This document shows positions 40,390 to 49,760 of a stretch of DNA of 64,000 nt, one piece after another. Numbering within the stretch: position 1 is the stretch's first letter; each line of letters starts with the position of its first letter. Position numbers and translations under genes: made by a program. This stretch comes from Fibrobacter sp. (GTDB taxonomy: Bacteria > Fibrobacterota > Fibrobacteria > Fibrobacterales > Fibrobacteraceae). The notes beneath the pieces were generated by a model. It was not told the DNA's origin. It saw nothing but the letters and a program-made list of their open reading frames with translations, and made no database searches. The stretch lies in NCBI GenBank assembly GCA_017412605.1, contig JAFPWY010000015.1, forward strand, positions 1 to 64,000, given 5' to 3'.

Positions 40390-40611
40390 TTAGAACGGGA
40401 GGGCTTTGACAATCCAGCGACCGTCTCTTTTTGAACCGACTCGTTCAAGCGTTCCGTTCTGCTGCAACTTCGCTAGATCACGTTCAATCGTCCTTGGGGT
40501 GACGGCAAACTTTTCTGCCAATTCCTTTTCGGTAAGGAAGTTGTTCTTTTTCAGCGCTGCGATAATCTTTTCTTGACGGGCGGTCAAGTGGATGGTTTCT
40601 GCAACTGGCAT
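40390..40611 (-). CDS. Winged-helix protein, possibly a truncated AlbA_2-type ATP-binding protein
   Basis: 73 residues: TARQEKIIAALKKNNFLTEK, then ELAEKFAVTPRTIERDLAKL and a wing LERVGSKRDGRWIV. This is a DeoR-type winged helix. The same module ends many AlbA_2/RecG-like (Schlafen-related) proteins, and the frame stays open 14 codons upstream to a stop bordering the 98-bp repeat, so it may be the C-terminal remnant of a longer gene. It could still act as a small regulator. Confidence 0.5.
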   Translation of the reverse strand: MPVAETIHLTARQEKIIAALKKNNFLTEKELAEKFAVTPRTIERDLAKLQQNGTLERVGSKRDGRWIVKALPF

Positions 40612-40633
40612 CTCGACTTCAACAAGAGGTCTT

Positions 40634-40731
40634 TTATTTCTTCCTCATCTTCCCGCCAGCTAGTACCACCAAGAGTGCTCCCGCAGCCACACCGCCGACT
40701 TTCTTGAGGTTGTTTCATTGTTCCAGAGGTT
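40634..40731 (-). repeat. 98-bp coding-like repeat, copy 2
   Basis: Encodes NNLKKVGGVAAGALLVVLAG then GKMRKK on the minus strand, with the same upstream TGA as copy 1. It lies between the DUF4143 ATPase and the winged-helix ORF. Confidence 0.75.
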
Positions 40732-40756
40732 GTGAATAGACTTTAGAAAGAACCAA

Positions 40757-42028
40757 TTAAACTCCCAGGCTCCTTACGGGCACAACAAGAATACCGTCAG
40801 GGCGCTTGAATGCGTAGTTCCCGACGCCGGTCAGAACCATCTTGAAGCTGGGGGATTTCATTTTAGTCGTGTCGATGATTTTTTCGAATTTGTTTAAGGT
40901 CGCGCAGCCCTCTTCAATTAGCTTGTCGCCACCGAGCTTGATTTCTACAAGCCCGTAGGAGCCGTTACGTAGGTGAACTACCGCATCGCATTCCAGCCCG
41001 CTCTTGTCGCGGTAATGATAAATTTCGCCGCCAATAGATTGTGCATAAATGCGCAGGTCTCGGACGCAAAGATTCTCAAAAAGCAACCCCATGGTGCTTA
41101 GGTCGTTAATTAGATCCTTGGGGCCAAGGCCCATGCTGGCGGTGGCGATTGACGGGTCGACAAAGTAGCGCGTGTCCGTATTTCGGATGGCCGCCTTTGA
41201 ACGGAGATTCGGGTTCCATGCGGGCGCGTCCTCTACCACAAAAATTTTCTTGAGCGCATTCAAGTAGTCGTACAATGTGTCAATGCTGAACGAATCAACA
41301 TCGTTGCCTAGAATATCCTGACGGATCTCTTCGAATTTTGCCTGCGACCCGATGTTCCTAGAATACGAGCGCATAAGGAGCTTGGCCCGCTCGGGATTGC
41401 GCTCCTTGCCGTCAACTCGAGAAATGTCCGAATTCACGACGGCATCGTAATAATCCAGCGCCTGTTGAAGTGCGACCTTGACGGATTTGCCTACCGCTTT
41501 CGGCCAACCGCCACGGCATATCAAGAACGCGAGTTTTTCTATGTCGGATTCTACAGAGGCGGAAACTTCGTAATCCGTATTGAACAGGCCTTCAAGGGAA
41601 ACGCTCCCGTTGGATTCCCCCGATTCAAAAAGCGACATGGGCCGCATGAGCATTCTCGAAATACGGCCTGTTCCGGAATGGGAAATTTCTGATGTATCGG
41701 GTGGGACCGCGGAACCGGTAAGAATAAACTGCCCGAAATCGTCCCTCTGGTCCACTTCGAAGCGCACTGCATCCCAAAGCTTTGGGGCGAGTTGCCATTC
41801 ATCAATAAGGCGGGGAGTATTGCCCTGCAAAAGTAATGACGGATTCGTGTCTGCCATTAACAAGTTCTGCTTTTTTTGCGCCGGCTCCTGCATGTAGAGT
41901 ACGCTTTTCGCGATTTGCTTGGATGTGGTGGTCTTTCCGCACCATTTGGCCCCCTCGACCAGGACCGCTCCGGAGGCCTCGAGTTTGTCCTTTAATACTT
42001 CATCTGCTAGGCGTTTTCTGTATTCCAT
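40757..42028 (-). CDS. Second AAA ATPase with DUF4143 domain
   Basis: The start at 42028 (MEYRKRLADEVL) is preferred; the frame is open 8 codons further to a TTG. P-loop VEGAKWCGKTTTSKQ, RLIDEWQLAP (Walker B), FILTGSAVPPD, then the DUF4143 C-terminal part with LECDAVVHLRNGSYGLVEIK, a PD-(D/E)xK-like remnant. Only the general layout is shared with the 6631-7962 gene. Direct repeats sit upstream, as for the other gene. Function of the family is unknown. Confidence 0.85.
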   Translation of the reverse strand: MEYRKRLADEVLKDKLEASGAVLVEGAKWCGKTTTSKQIAKSVLYMQEPAQKKQNLLMADTNPSLLLQGNTPRLIDEWQLAPKLWDAVRFEVDQRDDFGQFILTGSAVPPDTSEISHSGTGRISRMLMRPMSLFESGESNGSVSLEGLFNTDYEVSASVESDIEKLAFLICRGGWPKAVGKSVKVALQQALDYYDAVVNSDISRVDGKERNPERAKLLMRSYSRNIGSQAKFEEIRQDILGNDVDSFSIDTLYDYLNALKKIFVVEDAPAWNPNLRSKAAIRNTDTRYFVDPSIATASMGLGPKDLINDLSTMGLLFENLCVRDLRIYAQSIGGEIYHYRDKSGLECDAVVHLRNGSYGLVEIKLGGDKLIEEGCATLNKFEKIIDTTKMKSPSFKMVLTGVGNYAFKRPDGILVVPVRSLGV

Positions 42029-42047
42029 GGTCTTAATATAATCTAAA

Positions 42048-42112
42048 ACCAAGACTTTGGCAAGTTTTTAACCAAGACTTTGGCGAATTTTCGACCTATA
42101 TTTTGGCAAAAT
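42048..42112 (-). repeat. Direct repeats upstream of second DUF4143 gene
   Basis: ACCAAGACTTTGGC starts at 42048 and 42071, and a degenerate unit (GACCTATATTTTGGC) starts at 42093: period 22-23 bp, about two helical turns. They lie within 85 bases of the start codon and are probable operator or promoter elements. Confidence 0.65.
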
Positions 42113-42252
42113 AGGCTTTTTGAACCGCATGAATTTCCATTTTGGAAACAGTCCAGTTGCCGAGGAAATCTCGGTAGTTCAAAAAAGATTCCCGTTCTGT
42201 AAATCTTATATTTCCTCCAAACTGTATCTACTGTTCTTTTTCGAGGCTCACC

Positions 42253-43575
42253 ATGACTGTCGAGGATTTTTGCAAGTGGATTGAATCGTCGGGGTTCAAG
42301 GACGGGGACCGGCTCCCTTCGGTGCGCGAGGTGTCGGCGTCTTCGGGGGCGTCGACGTTCACGGTTTTCCGGGCGTACAAGAACCTGGTCGCCCAGGGGA
42401 AGATTTATGCGGAGCACGGCAACGGCTACTTTTGGGGCCGCAAGCCCGAGATTGCGGTTGCTGTCCACGAGCGCGAGGGCGCTCGTTTGGAACGCTTGCT
42501 GCTGGAGGGCTGGAAATCGGGGAAGATTTCTGCGGATGGCCCGCTGCCTTCCATAAAGGACCTGTGCGCGTCTTTCGAGACTTCGGCGGGCACGCTGCGG
42601 CGCACGCTCGAGGCGCTGCGGGGCAAGGGCATCCTCGAACGCAAGGGGCGTGGGCGTTACTGGTTCGCGAATGCGCGGCGCATGTCGGAGGCGAGACTAA
42701 AGGAGATCCTGCTGATCATGCGTTGCAACCCGGGCGGGGATTTCAGCTGCCTCGGCGAACGCGAGCTCACGTTCATGCAGAAGGTGTATGCGGAGGCGCA
42801 CCGCAACAATCTCAAGGTCAAGCTGCTCGGCTATTTCGAAGATGGCTGCGTGTTCCTGGATGCGGGTGGCAACCGTGTGGATATGGAAGATTGCCGCGGG
42901 TGTTTTGGCGCGGTCGTCTCGACGATGCTTGTGTTCAACGTGAATCGCCTTTTTGCGGAGCTGGCGTGTACGCGCTTTCCGGTGGCGGTGTGGTGGGAAC
43001 ACCCGCTGTACGATATCCCGCGTGCGCTGAAAAAAGAGAAGCGATTTGCGTTTTTTAATCTCGCTTTTGGTGAATTCCCGGGGCGCACTGTCGGGCGTTT
43101 TTTGAAGAAAAAGGGTTTGACGAGGATTGCCTTTGTGTCTCCGTATCACATGAGCATGTGGTCGAGGGACCGCTTGAAAGGGCTCAAGAAGGTGGGGCTC
43201 GAGGTGTTCGAGGCGACCGATGCATCGCATGCGAGCCCTTATGACTTTTCGCTGGAACCGCATGCGCACGCTCGCTATAGGCAGATTTTAATGTCGCTCG
43301 TGAAGAGAATCCCGCCTGTGGATGCGTGGGTGGTGTCGAACGACAGGGTCGGAGTCGAGCTGATATCGCTTGCGAACCAGGGCAAGATTCCGCGCCCGCC
43401 TTACATGGTCTCGTTCGACAATTCTACGGACAGCTACCGCATCCGCCTGGATTCCTTCGAGTTCAACTTGGAGGCGCTCGCCGTGCAGTCGGTGTACCAC
43501 TTGGTTTCCCCTGGCGTTACCTTGTACAAAACGAACGATTTCCGGGAGCTCTCCGGCCGCGTGGTGGAAAAGTAG
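42253..43575 (+). CDS. GntR-type regulator with two winged helices and LacI-like sensor domain
   Basis: 440 residues. The first winged helix (about 1-66, DRLPSVREVSASSGASTFTV) and a second (about 75-135, GPLPSIKDLCASFETSAGTL) are both GntR-like. The remaining 300 residues resemble a periplasmic-binding-protein/LacI sensor (RIAFVSPYHMSMWSRDRLKG, DAWVVSNDRVGVELI). Such regulators usually respond to sugars. GC-rich codon use marks the return to core-like DNA. No obvious target gene is adjacent other than enolase, which follows in the same direction. Confidence 0.8.
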   Translation: MTVEDFCKWIESSGFKDGDRLPSVREVSASSGASTFTVFRAYKNLVAQGKIYAEHGNGYFWGRKPEIAVAVHEREGARLERLLLEGWKSGKISADGPLPSIKDLCASFETSAGTLRRTLEALRGKGILERKGRGRYWFANARRMSEARLKEILLIMRCNPGGDFSCLGERELTFMQKVYAEAHRNNLKVKLLGYFEDGCVFLDAGGNRVDMEDCRGCFGAVVSTMLVFNVNRLFAELACTRFPVAVWWEHPLYDIPRALKKEKRFAFFNLAFGEFPGRTVGRFLKKKGLTRIAFVSPYHMSMWSRDRLKGLKKVGLEVFEATDASHASPYDFSLEPHAHARYRQILMSLVKRIPPVDAWVVSNDRVGVELISLANQGKIPRPPYMVSFDNSTDSYRIRLDSFEFNLEALAVQSVYHLVSPGVTLYKTNDFRELSGRVVEK

Positions 43576-43722
43576 GTGCAGAGGGGGAGGCTCCCCCCCC
43601 CTTGCCTAAAAAAAGACTTGTCTTTTTTAGGAATATCTCCAGCCTCTAGCCCCCAGCCCCTATTCTCTATTGCTATATTTTCGCGCAACAAATATTTTTC
43701 ACCCTAACAGAAGGTTAACAAA

Positions 43723-45132
43723 ATGGCTAAAATCGCTAAAGTTTGGGCTCGTCAGATTCTGGATTCCCGTGGCAATCCGTCTCTCGAGGTCGATGTAACT
43801 CTTGACAACGGTATCGTTGGTCACGCTGCTGTTCCGAGCGGCGCTTCCACCGGTGAACGCGAAGCTTGCGAACTCCGCGACGGCGACAAGAAGACTTACT
43901 GCGGCAAGGGCACGCAGACTGCTGTCAAGAACGTGAACACCAAGATTGCCAAGAAGATCGTCGGCATGGATCCGTCCAAGCAGACCGAAGTCGACGACGC
44001 CATGATCGCTCTCGACGGCAACCGCATGCTCAAGAACACGCTCGGTGCAAACGCCATCCTCGGCGTTTCCATGGCTGTTTGCGTTGCTGCCGCTAAGGAC
44101 GCTGGCCTTCCGCTCTACCAGTACATCGCCAAGCTCCATGGCACCAAGAAGCTCACGCTCCCGTGCCCGATGTGCAACGTGATCAACGGCGGTGCTCACT
44201 CCTCCGCTCCGATCGACTTCCAGGAATTCATGATTGCCCCGGTTGGCGCCAAGACGTTCTCCAAGGGCCTCCAGATGGTCACCGAAATCTTCCACGCCCT
44301 CAAGTCCGTGCTGAAGAACGGTGGCTTCGACACCACCGTCGGTGACGAAGGTGGCTTTGCTCCGGGCGTTGCTATCAAGCCCGCCAAGAACAAGTTCGGT
44401 TACGAAATCAAGGACGTGATGACCCTCGAAAAGGCTCTCGCCGCCCTCAAGACCGCTACTGAAAAGGCCGGTTACAAGTTCGGTACCGACATCAAGATCG
44501 CTCTCGACGTTGCTTCTTCTGAATTCTGCGACAAGAACACCAAGAAGGGCAAGCCGGAAACCTACACCTTCAAGAAGAGCACCAAGAAGACTGTCAAGTC
44601 TGCCGACATGGTGAAGCTCTACGAAAAGCTCATCGACAAGTACTCCATCTTCTCCATTGAAGACGGTCTCGACGAAGCTGACTGGGCTGGCTGGAAGGTC
44701 ATGACCGACAAGCTCGGCTCCAAGATCAACCTCGTCGGTGACGACCTGTTCGTTACCAACCCGACCATCTTCGACGAAGGCATCAAGGCCGGCATCGCCA
44801 ACGCCATCCTCATCAAGGTGAACCAGGTCGGTTCCGTGTCCGAAACTCTCGCCGCCATCAAGCGCGCCCAGAACGAAGGCTATGCTCCGATCGTTTCTCA
44901 CCGCTCTGGCGAAACCGAAGACACCTTCATCGCTGACCTCGCCGTCGGTACTGCCGCTGGCCAGATCAAGACGGGTTCCCTCTCTCGTACGGACCGCGTG
45001 TGCAAGTACAACCGCCTCCTCCGCATCGAAGAAGAACTCGGCAAGGCTGCCGTCTACGCCGGTGACCCGCGCAAGGGTGCCAAGGCCGCTAAGAAGCCCG
45101 CTTGCAAGAAAGCTTGCAAGTGCAAGAAGTAA
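43723..45132 (+). CDS. eno: Enolase (phosphopyruvate hydratase)
   Basis: 469 residues. Glycolytic conversion of 2-phosphoglycerate to phosphoenolpyruvate in the cytoplasm. Family signatures include [57 protein letters not shown], and [20 protein letters not shown] with GSLSRTDR. It is about 35-40 residues longer than typical enolases because of a Lys-rich insert ([19 protein letters not shown]) and a C-terminal Lys/Ala/Cys tail (KACKCKK). Highly biased codon use suggests strong expression. A strong terminator follows. Confidence 0.97.
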   Translation: MAKIAKVWARQILDSRGNPSLEVDVTLDNGIVGHAAVPSGASTGEREACELRDGDKKTYCGKGTQTAVKNVNTKIAKKIVGMDPSKQTEVDDAMIALDGNRMLKNTLGANAILGVSMAVCVAAAKDAGLPLYQYIAKLHGTKKLTLPCPMCNVINGGAHSSAPIDFQEFMIAPVGAKTFSKGLQMVTEIFHALKSVLKNGGFDTTVGDEGGFAPGVAIKPAKNKFGYEIKDVMTLEKALAALKTATEKAGYKFGTDIKIALDVASSEFCDKNTKKGKPETYTFKKSTKKTVKSADMVKLYEKLIDKYSIFSIEDGLDEADWAGWKVMTDKLGSKINLVGDDLFVTNPTIFDEGIKAGIANAILIKVNQVGSVSETLAAIKRAQNEGYAPIVSHRSGETEDTFIADLAVGTAAGQIKTGSLSRTDRVCKYNRLLRIEEELGKAAVYAGDPRKGAKAAKKPACKKACKCKK

Positions 45133-45159
45133 TTTTCTAAACCATTAGAATTACTAAGA

Positions 45160-45192
45160 GAAACCGTCCCCACTCGGGACGGTTTCTTTTGT
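45160..45192 (+). terminator. Terminator of eno
   Basis: GAAACCGTCCC (45160-45170) pairs perfectly with GGGACGGTTTC (45176-45186) around CACTC, followed by TTTT. Confidence 0.9.
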
Positions 45193-45195
45193 ATG

Positions 45196-45225
45196 GAGAT
45201 CCCCGCCTGCGCGGGGATGACAAGA
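45196..45225. repeat. Short dispersed hairpin repeat
   Basis: GATCCCCGCCTGCGCGGGGAT is a compact hairpin of the kind scattered between genes in many bacteria (on the other strand it reads GTCATCCCCGCGCAGGCGGG). Confidence 0.45.
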
Positions 45226-45280
45226 AGAGGCGCGGTTTCTTTTGTATGTAAAATTTTTAGAATTACTTTTTTCGTAATTC

Positions 45281-46243
45281 CTAGAACCTTCTCACGGCGA
45301 GCGTTTCGAGGGCGCTCGTGTTTTTCCGTTCGCTGTGTTCTCCGTACAGGACGATGGAGTAACCCGATTTGAGCACGATGTTCCACGACCATTTGTCTCC
45401 AAGATACCCGAATGCGCTGCGTATGTCGAATTCGGGAAGCAAAACGTTGTCGTCGTTGTCGTTGTCGTCGTCGGTGACGATGCGGCCGTAGGCGAGCCCG
45501 AGGACTCCCCACAGGTTCACGAAATAGCCCCTCCTGAAAATAAAGCTGTAGGTGTATCCCACGTCGCCCCAGGTCGTGGTGATGTCGCGGCGGTTGTTCT
45601 CGTAAAGGAGTATCCCGTCATTGTCCTTGGCGATGTTCCGTTGCAGTCTACCGCCCACGATGATGCTCCCTGCGGAATGCTTTTGCCGCCGTTCCAGGAA
45701 GTAGGCGCTGCGCGGGGTGAATTTCCCGTTGGCGCTCGCCATCCACAGGGCCGAAAAGTACATGTCGTAGATGGAGAGGTCCACGAACTTGATTCTGTCC
45801 CTGGGTTCGTCATGGATTTTTGTCGTGAAGCCGCTGTAAAGGCGCAGGTTCCCCGAAAGCCACCAGTCGTCCGGGAAAAAGTTGATCCCCGTCTCGAAAG
45901 CGCGGAAATTTGAATGCCCGTTGGATGTCGTGAACGGGAGGTTGTACCGGATGTCGAACGACAGGTCCCAGGACTTGTCGAATAGAGTAAAAAGACTGTC
46001 GTATCCGAATCCGATGCCCAGGTTCAAGGGGCGGTTGGATCGTAGCGGTTCATCGCCGTAGGCCGAGTTCTGTATCGACATGTAGTTGTAAGAGCCAAGG
46101 AACCGGAGCGAGAACCGGTCGCGGAAGGTTGAAATCTCGGGTTCTTGCTCGGTTTGCTGGCTGCTCCCCGTTGTGGGTTCACTGGCGAGGCTTGTTCCCG
46201 CGAGTGATAGAACCAGCAGTAGGGCTTTCGGTATGGATTTCAT
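45281..46243 (-). CDS. Outer-membrane protein, DUF4421-like
   Basis: 320 residues with a signal peptide ending near SLAS. Alternating aromatic beta-strand patterns (FSLRFLGSYNYMSI, WDLSFDIRYNLPF, GVLGLAYGRIV) suggest a beta barrel, and the overall form resembles the DUF4421 family. Function unknown. Convergent with eno. Confidence 0.65.
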   Translation of the reverse strand: MKSIPKALLLVLSLAGTSLASEPTTGSSQQTEQEPEISTFRDRFSLRFLGSYNYMSIQNSAYGDEPLRSNRPLNLGIGFGYDSLFTLFDKSWDLSFDIRYNLPFTTSNGHSNFRAFETGINFFPDDWWLSGNLRLYSGFTTKIHDEPRDRIKFVDLSIYDMYFSALWMASANGKFTPRSAYFLERRQKHSAGSIIVGGRLQRNIAKDNDGILLYENNRRDITTTWGDVGYTYSFIFRRGYFVNLWGVLGLAYGRIVTDDDNDNDDNVLLPEFDIRSAFGYLGDKWSWNIVLKSGYSIVLYGEHSERKNTSALETLAVRRF

Positions 46244-46522
46244 GGTGGCCTGCCGCTAAAATATAGAAAGGTGCTGTGCTCCGGGGCTACCTGCGGAATC
46301 GCGTTTCCGCTGTTGCGGAAAATAGGGCGTTTCTCGCGTTTCTTTGTAAATTTTGAGATACATTGCAGACGATTTGCCCGTTTTATGCGGTTTAGGCGCT
46401 TTCTGTCGTAGCGCTGTAAACAGTTTTTTTTCGGTCTTTAAAAACAACGAAAAATTTTAAATCTATATTACGAAAGAATTTTTTAATCACAAGCATATCA
46501 ATGCTTTATAAAAGAGGACACA

Positions 46523-48361
46523 ATGATTGGATTGAAATCGATTGCCAGAACGGCTTTAGTGCTTTCGGCAAGTGGAGCAGTTTTTTCAGGGTGCGGTGGC
46601 AGTGATCAGGCTGAAGGGGCTTTGCCTCGTCAGGAAACCCTGTACCTGTCCGGCCAGCAATGGGGCGCCCCTGCGACATTTAATCCGCTTGCAGAAAGCT
46701 GGATGGCCGCATGGCCTGTCGGCGGACGCTTCAACCTGGTTTACGAACCGCTTGTTACTTATAACACTCTGAACGGTCAGATTGAGGACCTCCTGGGCCA
46801 CCTGGTCGAGGAACTGTCCAACAACGACAGCATCGTGGTTGACTTGAACCCGGCCGCGACCTGGAGCGACGGCAAGCAGGTGAACTCGAACGACGTGAAG
46901 TTCATGTTTACGAAGGGTTCCATCAACACCGCCGAACAGATTTCCGCAATCCATGTGGACACACTTTATGCCGAACCGGCAGCCGAGGACTCGTCTGCCG
47001 AGCGCAAGATGATTGGCGAACGCCTCGCTTTCATCGTGAACAAGGCCCAGAGGAACAACCCGCTTTCTGTGCGTGACTTGCTCCAGGCTATCCGTATCGC
47101 CCCGGCCCACGTTTTCGAACCGCTTATTGCCGAAAAGGGCCTCGACGAAGTCAAGAAGATGATGATGGACAAGAACCCGGTGGTTTCGGGCCCGTACAAC
47201 ATCAAGGACTATTCTGCAAACAAGATTATTCTTGAACGCCGCGACGACTACTGGGGCAACGCCGCCCTCCACAACGGCCAGCTCCCGGCTCCCAAGTACA
47301 TCGTTCACCCGATCTACAAGAGCAACGACCACAGCACGATCGCGCTTCGCGAAGGTGCCCTGGACGCTTCCATGAGCTTTGTCCCGCGCATTTGGCACAA
47401 GAAGGGCGCCGGTGTCCATACCTGGTTCAACGACCCCCCGTATTTTGCTCCGGGTGCCATGCCGATGATGATGATCAACACGATGAAGGAGCCGCTTAAC
47501 GACAAGCGCTTCCGCCGCGCCCTCGCGACGGCCATCGACTATACGGCTATCCGCATGTTCGCCGTGTCCAACTACACGACGCCGCTCCAGCCGGGCCTCA
47601 TCATGCCGACGAACCTCGAAGGCAAGTACATCAACGCCGAAGACCAGAAGCTGGGCGTGAACCTCGGTATCACCGACGAGGCCCAGCGCATCAACCAGGT
47701 CAAGTCGATGCTCGCCGAAGCCGGTTATTCGTCCAAGTTCACCGACGGTGGCGAACTTATCGGTACTTATAACGCCAAGGGCGAAAAGATCCCGACCCTC
47801 TTCATCACGTCTCCTGCCGGCTGGACCGACTGGGAATCTATCGTGACCATCGCCGTCGAAGGCATGCGTAAGGCCGGTATCGACATCCGCGAAGGTTTTG
47901 TGGACGGTGGCCAGTACTGGCCTGCGATGGGTACGGGTAACTTCGACCTCATCATGCACAAGCCGACTGCCGACGTTTCCCCGTCTCTCCCGTGGAGCCG
48001 CTTCAACGAAGTCATGGCCAGCCGCGACTGGCAGCCGCTCGGCGCCTGGGCCGGTACCAACATCGGCCGTTACAACCAGCCGGGCACTCCGGAGTTCCGT
48101 CCCGAAGTGGACAGCCTCCTGGGCCTCATCCCGCTCATGACGGACGAAGAAGCCAAGGCTTCCGCCTACCGCGAACTGAACAAGATCTTCATGGAGGACC
48201 AGCCGTCCATTCCGCTGACCTACCTCCCGGAACAGTATTACGAATTCAGCGACCGCGTGTGGACCAACTGGCCCACCGCCGAAAATCCGTACGCTCCGCC
48301 GCAGCTGCCGTGGATTGCCTCGGGTACGAAGGTCCTGTGGAACTTAAAGCTTGCTAAATAG
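46523..48361 (+). CDS. oppA: Oligopeptide-type ABC transporter substrate-binding lipoprotein
   Basis: 612 residues with lipobox VFSGC (Cys24) and an AGAGGA ribosome site. SBP_bac_5 hallmarks: GRFNLVYEPLVTYNTLNGQI, DLNPAATWSDGKQVNSNDVK, and FRRALATAIDYTAI. It captures peptides or other large solutes for the membrane complex encoded by the next four genes. The gene name is by family; the true substrate is unknown. Confidence 0.9.
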   Translation: MIGLKSIARTALVLSASGAVFSGCGGSDQAEGALPRQETLYLSGQQWGAPATFNPLAESWMAAWPVGGRFNLVYEPLVTYNTLNGQIEDLLGHLVEELSNNDSIVVDLNPAATWSDGKQVNSNDVKFMFTKGSINTAEQISAIHVDTLYAEPAAEDSSAERKMIGERLAFIVNKAQRNNPLSVRDLLQAIRIAPAHVFEPLIAEKGLDEVKKMMMDKNPVVSGPYNIKDYSANKIILERRDDYWGNAALHNGQLPAPKYIVHPIYKSNDHSTIALREGALDASMSFVPRIWHKKGAGVHTWFNDPPYFAPGAMPMMMINTMKEPLNDKRFRRALATAIDYTAIRMFAVSNYTTPLQPGLIMPTNLEGKYINAEDQKLGVNLGITDEAQRINQVKSMLAEAGYSSKFTDGGELIGTYNAKGEKIPTLFITSPAGWTDWESIVTIAVEGMRKAGIDIREGFVDGGQYWPAMGTGNFDLIMHKPTADVSPSLPWSRFNEVMASRDWQPLGAWAGTNIGRYNQPGTPEFRPEVDSLLGLIPLMTDEEAKASAYRELNKIFMEDQPSIPLTYLPEQYYEFSDRVWTNWPTAENPYAPPQLPWIASGTKVLWNLKLAK

Positions 48362-48372
48362 AAGGACGAGAA

Positions 48373-49758
48373 ATGCTTACACAATATCCTATGCTACGCT
48401 ATGTCCTGCAGAAGGCGTTCTGGTATCTCCTGACGTTTGTTGTCGCTGTCGCGATTAACTTTACTCTGCCGCGTATGGGTGAAAACAACCCGGTGGACAT
48501 TATCATGGGTAAGGCCGCACAGGGTCTTTCTCCCGAAGAAGCCAAGCTCAAGAAGGAAGGCCTGCTCAAGGCCTTCGGTATGGCCGAACTCGATGACCAG
48601 GGCAACGTTGTCTATGAACCCGAAGTCGACGAAAAGGGCCAGATGAAGACTGTCAAGGTGCCGAAGCTCGACGAGAACGGCGCCCCGGTGCTCAAGACTG
48701 TCAAGGTGACTGACGCCGATGGCAACCCGGTCATGGAAGAACGCCAGGCCGTCGATGCCGAAGGCAATCCGGTGTTCGAAGAAAAGCCCGTCCTCGACAA
48801 GAAGGGCAATCCGGTCATGGTCAAGGACCCGAAGACCAAGAAGAAGGTCGAGAAGATCGAAAAGGTCGCTGTCATGGAAAAGTTCCAGGTCGAACGCCAG
48901 GACACGGTCATGATCGATCAGGTCGTCGTGAAGGACGATCCGAAGCTCGCCTCCGGCATCTCCCAGTTCTTTGTCTACATTGGCAACGTGTTCAAGGGTG
49001 ACCTCGGTCTGTCTTACAGCCAGTACCCGAAGCCGGTCGCCGACATCATCAAGGAATCCGTGCCTTGGACGCTCGCCATTCAGGCCCCGACGATTCTCCT
49101 TGGCTGGATTATCGGTAACCTCCTCGGTGCCTTCGCTGCCTACAAGCGCGGCATTTTCGACAAGGTGTTCTTCCCGCTCGCCATGTTCTTGAACGGTATC
49201 CCGTTCTTCGTGTTCGGTATGCTCTTGGTGGCTCTGTTCTCCATCACGTTGGGCTGGTTCCCCGCGATGGGCGCCTACAGCCCCGACATCCCGGAACTCT
49301 CGTTCAACTGGAACTGCATCAAGAGCGTCGGGTTCTACTACGTGCTCCCGTTCTTCTCTGTGTTCCCGATCCTGCTTTCCGGTCAGGCGACGGGTATGCG
49401 CTCCATGTCGATTTACGAACTCGGTACCGACTACATGAAGTACGCCAAGTGGCTCGGTCTGCGTGAAGGCAAGATTATCAGCTACGTGTTCCGCAACGCC
49501 ATGCTCCCGCAGCTCACGGGTCTCGCCCAGTCGCTGGGTACCATGGTGGGTGGCGCTCTCATTACCGAAATGATCTTCTCCTACCCGGGTCTCGGTATGG
49601 CAATGCTTACCGCAATCCAGCAGAACGACTACGCGACCATTCAGGGTTGTACCTTGATGATTTCGACCTGCGTGCTCGTCGCGAACTTCGCAGTTGACGT
49701 TTTGATCGCTGTCTTTGACCCGCGTGTCAAGGCCGGTCTCCAGATGGGAGGTAAGTAA
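48373..49758 (+). CDS. oppB: ABC transporter permease (OppB-type) with long charged insert
   Basis: 461 residues versus about 310-330 in ordinary OppB proteins. After the first membrane helix, residues about 60-185 hold a charged insert built from imperfect repeats (DADGNPVMEER, DAEGNPVFEEK, DKKGNPVMVKD). The rest is a normal permease: GDLGLSYSQYPKPV, helices, the coupling loop AKWLGLREGKIISYVFRNAM, and ITEMIFSYPGLG. Gap to oppA 11 bases, to oppC 2 bases. The insert should lie outside the cytoplasmic membrane if topology is normal. Confidence 0.9.
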   Translation: MLTQYPMLRYVLQKAFWYLLTFVVAVAINFTLPRMGENNPVDIIMGKAAQGLSPEEAKLKKEGLLKAFGMAELDDQGNVVYEPEVDEKGQMKTVKVPKLDENGAPVLKTVKVTDADGNPVMEERQAVDAEGNPVFEEKPVLDKKGNPVMVKDPKTKKKVEKIEKVAVMEKFQVERQDTVMIDQVVVKDDPKLASGISQFFVYIGNVFKGDLGLSYSQYPKPVADIIKESVPWTLAIQAPTILLGWIIGNLLGAFAAYKRGIFDKVFFPLAMFLNGIPFFVFGMLLVALFSITLGWFPAMGAYSPDIPELSFNWNCIKSVGFYYVLPFFSVFPILLSGQATGMRSMSIYELGTDYMKYAKWLGLREGKIISYVFRNAMLPQLTGLAQSLGTMVGGALITEMIFSYPGLGMAMLTAIQQNDYATIQGCTLMISTCVLVANFAVDVLIAVFDPRVKAGLQMGGK

Positions 49759-49760
49759 TC

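Noticed and set aside
46586-47959. 457-codon minus-strand frame opposite the substrate-binding protein
   Set aside because: His/Val/Arg-rich antisense of strongly codon-biased DNA; no recognisable domain.
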